Shown here: positions 1-13,629 of the stretch, piece after piece
Numbering within the stretch: position 1 is the stretch's first letter
Layout of the letters: the number at the start of each line of letters is the position of its first letter
Source of the DNA: Trogon surrucura
Taxonomy: Eukaryota; Chordata; Aves; Trogoniformes; Trogonidae
Assembly: GCA_020746105.1 (NCBI GenBank)
Contig: CM036617.1
Location: forward strand, 173,690,412 to 173,754,411
DNA length: 64,000 nt
Direction: 5' to 3'
The notes under the pieces: generated by a model
Database searches by the model: none
What the model saw: the letters and a program-made list of their open reading frames with translations, nothing else
Told to the model about the DNA's origin: nothing
Translations under genes and position numbers: made by a program

Positions 1-2074
1 CATGACTTAGTATGTCTCCAGAAATAAGGCTGAATGCAGACACTAGAATAACAGAGAAAGGAGAGGAAATTTTGTTTTTCTTGAAGAACATTTTTAGTAA
101 CAACAACAGTAGAAAGGCAGTACTGAAATTCCAAAACATATTGCATTACTGTGTGTTCTAAAGGAACGAGGATAAAAATACTTCTGTAGCAGTTCTTCAG
201 AGACAGAAATCACACAGAACCACATATATCATAATTTGTAATGGTTCTGCTTTCATCTATCAGCTTGACCTGTAAATTGCCCAAAGTTGTTATCTACCTG
301 AGAAATAAATAGAATGCTTTACAGAACTGACACTGAATGGCAGGGACTTAGGGTGGATTGTGGGACTTCAAATGACTTTGTACTGTCAGGGAATTAAACA
401 CGGGTTTTGTATCCATCAAGTGACCAGAAGTTCTCTCTAGAGACTGATTTTCTCAAATAATGATGGAGTCCTTTAAAGCTTACAGGAATATGAAGAAAAA
501 ACAAAACTATTTGTGTTCTAGGAGAAAATTACCTCACTTCATATGAAAAGTAAATTGGATTTAACCAAGGTTTTTGTTTCTAATTAACACAAAACAAAAG
601 GGAAATACATACCAAGCAGTCACAATGTTAGTTCCTTTCATTTTTCATAGTTTAGCTGTGAAATAAAGAGAAATAAGGCAGTGATCACTATCTTTGGCTA
701 GCTTGAAGCAAATTCGCTTGGCAATCCTAAAATTGGGTAACTTCTAAGTATTTCATGTAGAACTAAACTTGTTCTGCTGAGTTTAAAAATTGCATTCCAT
801 ACAGTAGTAATTTAGTATTTATTTTATGTAAGTATTGTCATGTGTCCAACACAGATAACTATCAAGGAGATTTTATAGGAGTCCTCAGGCACCTAATGTT
901 CATTGCAAACTCCATCTGTGGGTACCTGTTATACGTAGCTGCCCACAGATGCATCTAACATTAGCATCTAACAGTAACTTTAAAAAGTAACTCCACAAAC
1001 ATGAAAAAAGGAAAATAAAAGGAAAAATGTGCACTTTATATCAAATTAATCCCATTACTCTGTTTGGCAAATGTAATAATATTTCTGGGCATTCCGACAG
1101 GTAAACTACACCCAAGCTTCAAGGTTTAAGTACAACACAACTAAATAAAAATACTAATTCTACTGCTGAAAGGTGGTTAGCTGAGATGGAGCTGGGAACA
1201 AGGGCTAGAGCTTTCAACAGCCAAAGTCCCTCTAAACTGTTTCATGCAACAGATGTATTCTAAAAGTATAGGTGTGAAAAGTACATTTTTGGTGTCATTT
1301 AAAAGAAAACAGACAGCTTAACAGAAACACTCCATATAGCAGTGATTTAAATCAAAATTTTTGCTTCTCTTAAAGCCCATATTGATTTTTTGGGGGGGGG
1401 GCAACAGCCAGTAAGATGATGCTATGGACATAATTGTCTGCAATCACTGTTAGAGACATAAGATGAGGCAAAGACACTGACAGCAGCGTTCATGCAAGCT
1501 GATCCATTTGCACTGGATCACCCCAGCTGTACATCGATGAAGGGTAGGTGACATTTTAAACTATTCCATTGTCTTAGGGAGTGCTGTACACCAACAAGAC
1601 AATGATTGTTCTATGGGAGTAGGTTATTCTAATCTGTACAAAGAGTGTTCTGTGGTTTTACGAAGATTACTTGCACTTTGGGCTCTTTCTGTAGCACGCT
1701 ATGACTCCCACCCTGCCAGACACAAGGAGACTATTACTACCAGGTACACTTCAACTAGCTCATCTCTATAGGCTTGCCAGGAGTTCAACTGGTGCTGAAG
1801 CAGAAGGAAATTTGCCAGTCTGCAGCAAAAATGACAAGATAAAACAACCTGTGAAGGCATGGCTGGTTAGAAAGCAAACTAGTTTCTCAGCAGGGCAGGC
1901 CTGAATTTATGAGGTTATAGGGAAAGTGATGCCTGTCCCCTGCTTCTTCTCCTCTCTTTCCCCAGAAAGTGAGCTTTTTCCTTCTGGTGCAACACTGGCC
2001 TCCATTCTACTCAGACAAGCCAGAATGCTGAAGATGCCCTCAAAATACTCCCAACTCATCACCATATCCTTTGG
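1..2074. other. Non-coding flank, no recognised feature
   Basis: AT-rich unique-looking DNA. It has a run of ten G near 1391-1400 and only short chance open frames. I recognise no repeat family or exon. Confidence 0.6.
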
Positions 2075-2643
2075 ATCATAGAATCATAGAATCATAGAAA
2101 CGTCAAGGTTAGAAAGGACCTTAAGATCATCAATTCCAACCTACAGCCCTACACCACTGTAACATTAAACCATCTCCTGAAGTGTCACATCCAGCCTTTT
2201 TTCAAAGACGTCCAGGGATGGTGACTCTATTACCACTCTCGGCAACCCGTTCCAATGCTTCACCACCCTTTCAGTAAATAAGTTTTTCCTAATATCCAAT
2301 CTAAACTTCCCCTGGTGCAACTTGAACCCATTTCCTCTTGTCCTATCGCTATTCTCTAGGGAGAAGAGGCCAACACCTGTCTCACTACCACTGCCTTTCA
2401 GGTAGTTGTAGAGAGCAACAAGGCCTCCCCTCAGCCTCCTCTTCTCCAGGATGAACAGCCCCAGCTCCCTAAGCCTCTCTTCATAAGACTTACCCTCTAG
2501 TCCCCTAATCATTTTGGTTCCTCTTCTCTGTACCTTCTCTACCACCTCGATGTCCTTCCTGTACTGTGGAGCCCAGAACTGCACACAGTACTCGAGGTGA
2601 GGCCTCACCAGTGCCAAGTACAGCAGCACAATCACTTCCCCAG
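2075..2643 (-). mobile_element. CR1 LINE, 3' fragment
   Basis: CR1 is the main avian non-LTR retrotransposon. On the minus strand the fragment opens inside the end of the reverse transcriptase frame and runs to a tail of three ATTCTATG-type octamers at 2075-2098. A 156-codon frame (2165-2635) stays open and shows the usual C-terminal wording: [16 protein letters not shown], then [14 protein letters not shown], then [13 protein letters not shown]. The catalytic domain is absent because of 5' truncation near 2643. The unbroken frame suggests a fairly young insertion. Confidence 0.93.
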
Positions 2644-5600
2644 TCCGACTGGCTTATTGCTCTGAAAAGACCAGAATGCCATATTTTTTTCCTGTGAGAT
2701 AAGATAGAACATCTACAACAAAAAAGTAGCAAAAAACTAATGGAATGTTGGTCAACAAAGTCTATGGCAGGTGGGTAAACAATAAGTTATTTCCTATTTA
2801 TTGTGTCTATTTCTTTTTAAACTATGTTTGGATTTTCTTATAGTAAAGGTCAGAGAACTGTGGACAGATTCAATATATAGAAGCTTTCATATTTTTTTCT
2901 CCAGATCTAATATGAGGCAGAGGAGAAGCAATCCTCTTTTAGATAGAAAAAGAAACTTCACAATCTCGCAATAACTTGAAATTTTTGATATCTCTGTATC
3001 ATTGTTGGAGATGATCCCACCACAAAAATAACTCCATCAATGCAGAAATCTTCCTGGAGCAAGACATGTGAGGATATCTACATTCTCTGGCATTCCATGT
3101 GTCAGCATCACCCATAATGCTATCAAAAGTAGGAGGTTTGAGACTATGCTTATTAGGACAAATAATTCTAGTACACTTATAATTAAGAGAACTGCCATCA
3201 GGGGAGGAAAACCTGAGACTAACTTCCTGTTGCTACTCCAAGATGATTCAGTTCAAAGTTGCTGTCAGTGGGACAAGAATTTGTATGTCAGTTCTAACAG
3301 CATCGTCGAGTCCTGGCTCCCAGCTGAGGCTCTCAGGCTACATCTGTATCACAATATTAAACAGTACCAAGCCATGGGCTCCAGCCCAGGTGGAAATTAT
3401 CCATGCGGCATATCCCCTGGCATGCTTTTCTCCATGCTAGCTATCATGCCATGGCTCAGGTACTATTTTCAGCTGGCAGCACACGAGGGCAAAAACTAGT
3501 TTGCACAAGGAGATGAATATGAACCCTTTCATGACAGTTATTCTCTAGGGTAAAAAAAAAAAAAAAAGCTCTTGTCAGGGTCATGAGGACACTAATAGAC
3601 CTTAATAGCCCTGACTGATCTCACCTGGTGTCTGCATCCACACCCATGGGCCTAAAAGATCTATTCAAACTCAGACCTGGGCATGAGATAGGAGGATGCT
3701 GGTTTCTAATTCAGTCACAGTTATGACTGGTGGTGAATCTTGTTGATCCAAACACTGAGCTGCAAGCTGATTGCCTGATTTTTGCCTTAGTCTTGCTTCA
3801 TCACTGTGGACCTGCCAGATGTTGCTGGACCTGATTCTGGCCTGCAGAGTGACTTCCAGGCTTGACTTCAGAACTACCTCATCACTGTGCCACTGATCCG
3901 GACGGTGGTTGGACCTGGCTGCCACCTATGAGTCTGACCTGTTCTGTGGCTACCCCACAGGAGCTTGTGCTGCTGGCAGCTTTCACCTCAGAGATATATT
4001 TGCCTCTAGGATTCCAGAGGCATATGTCTGAGAGCCCAGACGTGTATTACATACCAGTGTGAAGGCAGGTCTGCAGTGTCTGTGCTGCCAGGGTGTCAGA
4101 CGCCCACCTCTGGAGCTGGTGTTTAGAGGGATTCCTCAGGGAAATATTCTCTACAGAGGGATCCTCGGGCAATTCCTCTGCCATGCCATTAAGCCAGATA
4201 AGTGCATTGCTTGCCTAGAATCTGGAAACACCAATGATTTAGGAAAAGTGGTTTCAAAAACAGCTTCATTGTTTTAAATGTCTATTTTTTTTACATTGAG
4301 TTTTTGTGAAGGTTTCTGTCAATCTGTTCTGGTCTAAAAGAAGAGCTCATGACACTTCTGACAGATCTGGTCAGTGTCAAGGTCTGGTATGACATCTTTC
4401 CTTTATCAGATTTTGATTCAGTGTTACAAGGGGTTGGTACACCTGCTGTTATCCTGTAGTCACATCTAAGAAAGTACTTCTATGGTGTAAGCAGAAATAG
4501 AGCAGGGAAAGAAACACTGTAGTTCAGAGGCATCAGTTGGAACTTGCAGTGCTTATGAAAGTATATTCTCAGCCACTGACACTATGTTTGACTAAAACTT
4601 TTAACTGCTGATTTTCCCGCTCAATGTTTCTATTGCAGGTCTGTAAAGCAGCACGAATTTGTTTCCCTGAGAGCTGTGTTGAAAAATAAGCTTACAAAAG
4701 CAAGTGTTGGCATGAATATGCAGTGCTAATACATCTTTATTACATAACTCTACCATGTATCACTTACAGATCTGCCCAGACAAAACTTTTCTTTGCATAA
4801 TTAAAATCTGCTTGAAGAGTGGTCCATGACAAGCCCTCTGGGATTATTTGGTAATTATACTAAAGGCTTCAGCATTAAACACATCCTAAAATACCAAACA
4901 AGATTTTGTAGCATTTAAGGTATTCTTTACTAATAACTACTTGGGCAATTCATAAACAAATAAGTTCTTTGATCATTCACCCGTAAATCTTCAGTGTAAT
5001 TGGCTATTTGCAAGATGATGAATTTTACTGGAGATTTGAATTTGTGGATTTAAGCAGCCTAACTTTGTGTGGTGAGTTATGAAAATTTTGAACTGTGTCT
5101 GGTGCCTGTAAGATGAACAACTGTCTCTCCGAGAAACCAAAGAACTGCAAATCATCGTGCTGTGGGGAAATCAGTATGGATTAATCCACTTAAGTACTCT
5201 CACCCTTTTCCCCTTAAATAAGGTGCTCTCTTCTAAGCCAAGTGATTTTTACTCCCAAGGTGGGCATGTTAATTCAGTGGGTGTTGGGTGATGACTAGAC
5301 AGGTCTTGAGATTGTTAGTGACCTTAAAATCCGAATCCAGCCCTTGCTCATACGAAACAAGGCCAGCAGGCCTTCCATGAAGAAATTAAAGCCAAAGAAG
5401 TTTTCATGTGACTAGGAAGACCTTTACTAACTTCAAAACAGTTGCATGTTACAAAAAATTATTATCTGCTGTCAGAAAGCATTTTGTTTGATAAACCTGG
5501 ACACCTTTGCCCTTTGAGTACTTACTTATCTTCATCTTAATCTTTTAATTAAGAATACAGAAAGAGAGTGTTATTACTTACTAGACATACTCTCTAGTGT

Positions 5601-5934
5601 GAAAATGGATTGGTTTTTTTTTCTATTATACTGACACTTCTGAGGTCAAGCAGGCAGTTTATATATTTTTTTAAAGACAATAAAAGAAATGTGTTTTCAT
5701 GTGATGAGATGGAACTGTGCAAAATAGAGAGAAGGACACCCTAGATAAATTTCAATATTGTAAATACTGAGAAACAAGAAAAAACCTTTTCATAACATAC
5801 ATACATACTAGTTACAGCATATGAGCATCCAGTCTCTTCTTCTTTTTGACTCCGTTAATCCCAGGGTAGTTAGCCACTATTGCATTTGGGGATATATAGT
5901 ACTGTTGCAATACCCTCTTAAAATATGTTAATGA
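2644..5934. other. Non-coding; 3.0-4.2 kb part is GC-richer and unclassified
   Basis: No exon is recognised. About 3050-4200 is more GC-rich than its surroundings and holds overlapping short frames (for example 143 codons at 3068-3499) without any domain I know. It could be an old degraded repeat. A poly(A) run lies near 3551-3566. The remainder is AT-rich. Confidence 0.5.
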
Positions 5935-6320
5935 AGCATACACACTAAGTGTTGTGTCCAGTTCTGGGTTCCCCAGTAAGAAAAAGATGTGGACTTTAAT
6001 AAGTCAGTCTGACACATGAGGAGAAGCCAAGGTTGCTGGGAGTGTCCAGCCTGGAGAAGAGAAGGCTCAGGGGGTTCTTCTTCATGTGTGCAAATACGGG
6101 AGGAAGAAATGAAGAAGAGGGAGCCACTGACAGGACAAGAGGCAATGGACACAGATTAAAACACATGAAATTCCATCCAAAGGCAGAAAAACACTTTTTT
6201 ACTGTGCATGTGGTCAAACACTGGACACGGACAACCTGCTCTAGCTGATCCTTCTTGAACAGAAAGTATACGCTTGGTGATCTGCAGAGGTCCTTTCCAA
6301 CATCAACAATTCTGTGATTT
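5935..6320 (+). mobile_element. Old diverged CR1 LINE, 3' fragment
   Basis: Plus-strand CR1 wording survives in pieces: GTCCAGTTCTGGGTTCCCC at about 5956, CCTGGAGAAGAGAAGGCTCA near 6050, the DRTRGNG peptide near 6130, and a short tail (AATTCTGTGATT) near 6310. Many small indels break the frame, so it is clearly older than the neighbouring copy at 6437. Confidence 0.75.
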
Positions 6321-6436
6321 CCAAAGATAACACATGAGAATCAGCAGAGGTGAATACCTAAGTGATGTCCTACCAAGAATTTGCAACAATTCCCTCCAGG
6401 ACCTGTTTTAAGCCACCAATGTCCTCACCATACTCT

Positions 6437-7855
6437 AGAATCACAGAATCATAGAATCATAGAATGTTAGGGATTGGAAGGGACCTCGAAAGATCATCAA
6501 GTCCAATCCCGCTGCCAGAGCAGGAACGCCTAGATTATGCTACACAGGAACGTGTCCAGGCAGGTCTTGAATGTCTCCAGAGGAGACTCCACAACCTCTC
6601 TGGGCAGCCTGTTCCAGTGTTCCGTCACCCTCACTGAGAAGAAGTTTCTTCTCGAGTTTAAGCGGAACCTCTTATGTTCCAGTTTCAGCCCATTACCCCT
6701 TGTCCTATCATTGGTTGTCACCGAGAAGAGCCTGGCTCCATCCTCGTGACACTCACCCTTGATATATTTGTAAACATTAATGAGGTCACCCCTCAGTCTC
6801 CTCCAAACTAAAGAGCCCCAGCTCCCTCAGCCTTTTCTCATAAGGGAGATGCTCCACTCCCTTAATCATCCTAGTTGCCCTGTGCTGTTCCTAGTTGCCC
6901 TGTGCAGTTCCCTGTCTTTCTTGAACTGAGGGGCCCAGAACTGGACACAATCTTCCAGACGGGGTCTCACCAGGGCAGAGTAGAGGGGAAGGAGAACCTC
7001 TCTCGACCTACTAACCACCCCCCTTCTAATACACCCCAGGATGCCATTGGCCTTCCTGGCCACAAGGGCACACTGCTGGCTCATGGTCATTCTGCTGTCC
7101 ACCAAGACTCCCAGGTCCCTTTCCCCTACACTACTCTCTAATAAGTCATTCTCCAACTTACACTGGAACCTGGGGTTGTTCCTACCCAGATGCAAGACCC
7201 TACATTTACCCTTGTTATATTTCATTAAATTTTTCCCCGCCCAACCCTCCAGCCTGTCCAGGTCTCGCTGGATGGCAGCACAGCCTTCTGGCGTGTCAGC
7301 CACTCCTCCCAGCTTGGTGTCATCAGCAAACTTGCTGATAGTACTCTCTAGTCCCTCATCCAAGTCATCGATGAATATATTGAATAATACTGGTCCCAGT
7401 ACCGACCCTTGAGGCACTCCACTGGATACAGGCCTCCAACCAGACTCCGCCCCATTGACCACAACTCTTTGGCTTCTTCCCCTTAACCAGTTCACAGTCC
7501 ACCTCACCACCCGAGAGTATAGACCACACTTCCTCAGTTTAGCAGCAAGGATGCCGTGGGAGACTGTGTCAAATGCTTTACTGAAGTCAAGGTAGACCAC
7601 ATCCACCGCTCGGCCACCATCTATCCACCTTTTTATATCATCGTAAAAGGCTATGAGGTTAGTCAAGCACGACTTCCCTTTGGTGAAGCCATGTTGACTG
7701 TCTCTAATGACCCTCTTATCCCTGATATGCCTTGAGATGGCACCAAGGATAAGTCGTTCCATCACTTTCCCAGGGATGGAGGTGAGGCTGACCGGTCTAT
7801 AGTTACCCGGGTCCTCCTTCTTGCCCTTTTTGAAGACTGGAGTGAACTTTATAAC
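6437..7855 (-). mobile_element. CR1 LINE, 1.4-kb copy with most of the reverse transcriptase
   Basis: This is the longest well-preserved CR1 in the window. On the minus strand it enters the reverse transcriptase domain at [20 protein letters not shown] and ends in octamer tails (AGAATCATAGAATCATAG on the plus strand, from 6437). The 3' part carries GTSYVP-type antisense frames only; in sense it reads [18 protein letters not shown]. The 5' end is truncated near 7855, so the endonuclease domain is missing. It cannot move by itself. Confidence 0.95.
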
Positions 7856-7873
7856 CACAGCACAGTGTTTCAA
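6866..7873 (-). pseudogene. CR1 ORF2 reverse transcriptase, truncated and frameshifted
   Basis: A 335-codon open frame carries reverse transcriptase motifs in order: [76 protein letters not shown] (the catalytic DD pair) and a thumb/connection region to [20 protein letters not shown]. The frame is lost at a 20-bp tandem duplication (6871-6910). The true C-terminus lies in another frame at 6530-6721. No start codon or endonuclease is present, so this is a dead copy. Confidence 0.93.
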
Positions 7874-9940
7874 CGGATGACTACTGAGAGTTCAATTTCT
7901 GGCACCCTAATAACATGATTGAAGAAAACTTAAATTTAATTCTCATCCTTGTGCTTCTTCCTCGTCTTTGTGCCTGTCCCTTAAATTCGCACACACACAT
8001 GCACATTTTTTGTGTCCTGTTTTGTCTCCATTCCAGCTGCCTAGGTCATTGTTCTCATACAGAGAATATTGAGGAAGGTGCTAGCAGCTGCTTCTCCCCT
8101 TGTGAGTCAGCAGGAGACAGCTGGCAGCTCCCCGGAGAGCTCCAGTGCCTAAGAATAAGAGGCTACATTTCTCATGACCGTGGTATGCTCTGTGTTACAT
8201 AACTCAGCTGCTGAACCCTAAGAAATTAAACAACATGGCAGTTGCCTGAACACAACATTGGTTTGGGGAAAGTACAGCTCAAGTACAGTGGAAATTCTGA
8301 TACTCCCTTACGGCAAATACTCTTGAAAAATCAAGAGAGTGAAAACAGTCCTTGAAAGCATTTAGCAGCTGCAGACAGGCTCAGAGCATAATAGCTCTTT
8401 GATCTCATGTATGATGGGAAGAACACCACTGGGAGCTTAATGTCATCATTTTATGCAAATGTCAAGGAAGGAGACTCCACATAGTTATATTGTTCCGTCT
8501 CAAATACAACATTTATGAAAGCCATCACTTCTTCCTTATCACCCAGGTGGATACAATAGAGCATTATATAATAGAAATTAAATCTAATTTATATCTTTGG
8601 GTTTGGAGAACTAGAAGATGCTTTGATGAGAGAGAACTGCCTGTGGTATTTATAAACCTGTTTGCAGAAAACTACGTTTGAGAAACACTGATTGTAACTG
8701 ATAATGTAAACTCTACCATATCATAAGTAAAACTCCATATAAGCTGACAACTGAAAATGTAGAAAGACAAAAACTAATCATTTAGCAAAAAGAAAGATCT
8801 GAGATATAATTTCCATTTTCTTTGTGCAATCCTATTGTGACTGAAATCAGTATATTTTTTTTTTTTTCAAAATGGGCTCTGTAAATAAAAGAACTTTTAA
8901 AACACTGCTAGCAATGTTTTCAGACAATACCTTTAAATTAAAGAATAGGATTTCTCCTACCTTATCCTGGAAGAAAAATATATAAAAATTGTAGTACAGA
9001 CTTCTGACCCTGCTGTAAACTCAGTCTTTTTTTTCGGGGGGTTCCAGGGTGGTTTTATCTTATTTATATATAAATAAAAAGGTATTTCTTTGATTCTTAA
9101 CTTGCTGATCTTTGGTAGGATGAGTTAATTTTAAACTCCCATGAAAATAAACAAGATCATCTGAGAAAACTGGATCTTTACTTTGCAGCATATATCTCTA
9201 GAGTACAGCTGAAGGGTTTTTTTCACTGCACAAGAAAAGAAAAAGTATAGGAACAATATGCAGAACTTTTAAAGAAAAGAATGCATACAAAATTCACAGA
9301 ATTAAGTGATGTACTCTCTCTATAAGCTATTTATTTAAAAGAAATCCAAATTAGAAGTAAAAAAACAGAAGTCAAATAGAAAGAAATATATATATGCTAT
9401 GAAATGCATCACGGGAAACTTTTGGGGAAAAAAATTATGGGAAATGTACTCTAAATTGTTTGCTAGTAAAAATAAATAAATAAAGTAAATCAACCTCTGC
9501 ATAAGACCCTTCGGTTGAAAACAGCTGTGATCATAACATTTTTGTTTCAGTGAGATGCGGCCAAAATCCATAGCCAATTAAAATATAAAAGTTAAGGTTC
9601 GATCCTTGTCCTGGACTCAAGAAGGTTACTAGATTTTTTTTTCTCTTGCTCTCATTTTTTACAAGGCTTTGACTTAAATTTAAAAAGTAAAGTGGATATC
9701 ATTGAAATGTAAGATTTCCACTTTAAGTGTAAGGATTTGACAGTTATAGTTGGTAACTAACCATTACTTCCAGTGTGAATTGATCTTGCAACTTTAATGA
9801 CAGACAACATAGTGAATATAGAAAATTCAACGAGTGGGATCCACTTGTTATATTAATAGCAGAGCTTTAAAACATATGGCATTTAAGTGGTATTGCCACT
9901 TCAGAAATAAAATTTTCTTAGTATTGTTATACTCTTTTGA
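7856..9940. other. Non-coding, AT-rich
   Basis: No gene or repeat is recognised. A GC-richer patch at about 8030-8210 holds an AP-1/Maf-like motif TGAGTCAGCA (8103-8112) between CAGCTG E-boxes. The rest has A/T runs (for example poly-T at 8855-8867). Confidence 0.55.
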
Positions 9941-10513
9941 GTGAGAAGTGTACAGTTTTTATTTATTTACTTGGTTATTTTTGTAGTAGCAGTAGTAGTA
10001 TTAGCAGTAGTAGTAAATTCTCCCTTTTTGCAGTTATCTCACACTGACAAATATAGAAATGAGGAAGTGAAGCAGGAAACAAGAATCTGTAAACTGAACT
10101 TTGCTCCAGTGGGACTATTAATGAGACCTACGAAGCCTTATCTTTGTACAATTTATGACATGTATGTCAGTGTTCCCCCCACCCAAGAAAAAACCAGTTT
10201 TGTACATGAGGCGTATTGCGGGACCCCAAACTCCTTCGCTATGTTTCCCCCTTATGCTTCCAATTACCGTGTGCTGTCACTGGCGACACACACCCTGTTA
10301 GGCTGGTTGCTGTATGAATGCTGGTGTGCTGCCGTGATCTCTTTTTTCTCATATGTCAGAGCACATCAGAAGACAGAAAAACCCTTCCTTGGCTCTTCTT
10401 CAGAAACCTTTCCTCAACAGGGAAAAAAAATAATAAATCCTTCATCTACCCAACTTAAAAATTTTATGAAGCTTATTGAAGCCTGGTTTAATTTTGTTAT
10501 CTCTACCCTTTGA
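9941..10513 (+). other. 190-codon open frame of unknown status
   Basis: The frame starts at a GTG, so a real start is not shown. A (GTA/GCA)n-like trinucleotide run at about 9982-10018 yields a valine-rich hydrophobic stretch (YLVIFVVAVVVLAVVV) near residues 10-25 that could mimic a membrane segment. The rest (for example CGTPNSFAMFPPYASNYRVL) matches no family I know. I see no splice sites, neighbouring exons or strong Kozak context. Most likely chance or a remnant of an unknown repeat. Confidence 0.2.
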
Positions 10514-13500
10514 CAAATTTTATTACAATTAGACAGCAAGTTCAAGAACTATTGGTAAAGTATTAATAAGAGATAAATGTATCTATCATATAATTGAAAT
10601 TATATCTGCCAAACTGAATATATTGGGAAAAAAATAGGCTGTAACTGGTAAAAAAAAAACCACATTACATCATTGTTTAGTTTTTAACAATTTGTACCAG
10701 GAAACATAATTGATTAGCAAGATTAAAAGAGAAAGATGTAAAATTAAGTAGACTTCTCATGAAATAAGTACTAGGCAGCCCACCTTTGTACTATTTACTA
10801 CCTATTATTAGAAAAGTTCATAAAAAGCATGTGACTGTTTTTGCAAGAATGTTCGATAAGAGAATGTTTTTTTATATTTTTTCACAAAACAAAAGATTCA
10901 TCTATTAGAGAAAGACCTGACATGATTCCTTTTTTACATAATGCTGATGAGCACAGTGTGTTTGCTAAGGTAGTGCCTAATAAAAATTCAGTTTGAGAGC
11001 CAATCCCCGGCAATGCTGGCACACTGCTACAGCAGATGTTTCTTACTTTAAGATAACTGAAATGGCTCTTAACCATATCCTAGAGCTGAAGAGCACAAGG
11101 GGCAGAACTTGGAAAGAACAAAGTATTATGATTCATAAAAATTGGGCTTCATAGGAAGGCTTCTGAGAAAATGGAATTGTCTCCTACCTCAGGGAAGTCT
11201 ATTGTCACGGACTGGCTTTGTTCTCTTGCTCTCATATGAAAAGGCATTTTAGTGGGATTTAACAGGAGTTTTCCTTCCATCTTCTTTTAAATATTTAATC
11301 TTATTTCATAAACCAGGAAACTTCATGTTCTGCTGTCAAAACCATACAACTTGGTATTATTTTTGATCCTGAACCCCACTCCAACAATGGGTCAAAACAT
11401 TTACTTAGCCATAGTTCATGATTCATATTTTTCCCGTATGTGATTCTGCTATCCATAGATGCAGCTCTACCACTTTTGAGGCTTGAGCTCGTTCTGTCTA
11501 GTGCCTCCCTCTATCAGGAGGGCATACCCCACAGCTTTGAGCAACTCTAAGGTCTGATCTGGTCGTCTGTTGAGCCTTGTATAATTTTAGCTATCCCCTC
11601 TCAATTCCCATCTCTGAGGAATTCCTGGCATCCCCATCAGAGCAGATGATGTCAGTTACTCCATTTCTCTACTGCTTAGCACAAAGGAGCTCTGTTCTTG
11701 GATGTCCCCAGGATGTCACCCTAATGCAAACAACAGTATCCTTTCCTGCCCTCTGACTATCTGAATTTCTCTTAGAAATCCAGCAGAGTCGGATACTGAT
11801 GACATTACATCCAGAAAAGTCAAAACTTTCTTTGAATTTTACTTCTCGACACCCTTCTCAAAATTAAATTACTATCTTAAATGTCACGGGCTACAAGTCA
11901 TGCGTCATACTGATTTTCACAGGGGATTTTGCATATCCACCAAGAAAGGAAACAGAGAGAAAAAATCACAGTAGCATGCACTCTGCTTCCCTCAGTAAAG
12001 GGAGGAGCAGTCATATGAGTAACTGCTGGCAAATATTAGCTTGTCTTTCTCACATTAAAAATACCTCTCACCTACAACCTGAACAAGGTATGTCAAATTA
12101 CTGCATAGTCAATAATCACTTTCCACTCATTACTTAGTGATGCTTCCTCTATTAGTCATTTATTTTCCTCATAAAAAGTGTAATTAACTGCCCAAGATGA
12201 AATACAGAGGCTGCTGCAAGTTCTGAGCTGTTGTAAGCTCTGAGCTTTATGTGAACTTTAAGTTCTCAAAATGCAGGATTTCCTCTGTTTTTCTTCTTAG
12301 TTATCTTAGACTGAAATGCAGTTGTAAGATTGAATAGTCAATGAAAACAAGTTTACTTTTTGATTTGCAGAAGCCATATATCAACCCCTTGAAATCACCA
12401 GATTTTCATATGGGTTGTTGCCCCTAATAGAGCTGACTACAGGTGTGGACCCAAAACATCATTCTAAAACACATTAAAAGAGACATTTTTTTTTCTATGC
12501 TGGGTAAATACCACAGGAAAAAAAAAAAGAAAAAAAGAAGTGCTCAAGTTTTTGTGTTTTACAAGTACACTGTAAATGATTATTCCTAACATGAACAAAA
12601 GGTACTTCCATGTGTTCTTCCAAGAAAGGATCCACAGAGTCAATGGAAGGTGACTCCAAGAAAAAAAAACATAGAAAGTAATTCATGTTTTCTTTATCCA
12701 CAGCAGAATTCATAGCTCTTTTTATCTCTGAGAATCAAAATTTTTACTCAGTGTTCCAACATCTGCTTCCTGGGATTGGTAGCCCACCCTGCTGTGGGAG
12801 GACATGGATATCTCTAATTGTAAAAACACCTGACAGGTAGAATCGCACTGGCAAAGGTAAAACTCAAGTAGTTTCAGGCAGAAAGTTGTAGGCATGATAT
12901 TGTGGTCTCTTCAGCCCTGCCATATTTGTCCAAGTCCTGGTTGCTGTTAGTGGTCTCTGAGTGTTGGGACAGAAAAGTGTTGTAGTTGCTTCAGGAGATA
13001 AGTCTGAGGGTGGTAGCCAATCTTCTAGTCCCTATGAGGTCAAGAACAACATTTTCTCATGGATGAGGGACTGAAGACATTCACTGTGTAATATATGGAA
13101 CCTGGAATGATCAGAAGTTTCCTGAGTTAGACAAAGCTGGGTAGAAAAGATGTAAGTGAGGTAGAGCTGTTTTAATCCAGTAAGTATGGTATTTTACCAC
13201 TGTGACTAAAAGTCCATGGGCTTGGAGTTAACCTGGCAGTGTAGGAGCTCCAGACTTGCCCAGGCTAGTCTATGGCCTAAGCTGATTTTAGCTCGTTTTA
13301 ACTACAATAACTGTTACCTAACAGTCAGGTTTATTTTAACTTAGCTTTAGTTTATAGTGAGAAAAAGTAATTTTTCTTTGTAGATTGAACTATCTACAAT
13401 CATAAAATAAAATATGGCTTGCAAGATTGTAAACAGAGAGCAATGTCAGAGAACCTAAACTAAACAAAAATCACTACGGTCAGTGAGCGGTCACTGCAAG

Positions 13501-13629
13501 AATACAATCTCATTAAACAAATTTAGATGCACAAAAAGAACAGAAAACTAAGCAAATGGAATTATATGAAAACAACTGAGAACAAATTAAGAGAATGCTT
13601 ACATACATATTAAGAAAAGAGATAAACAT
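10514..13629. other. Non-coding, no recognised feature
   Basis: AT-rich DNA with moderately GC-richer patches at about 11.4-11.8 and 12.8-13.1 kb. I recognise no exon, LTR or LINE. Only short frames are present. Confidence 0.55.

Noticed and set aside
6537..7412. Plus-strand open frames of 60-123 codons across the CR1 at 6.4-7.9 kb
   Set aside because: They are antisense to the CR1 reverse transcriptase; the sense frame carries all the family motifs.
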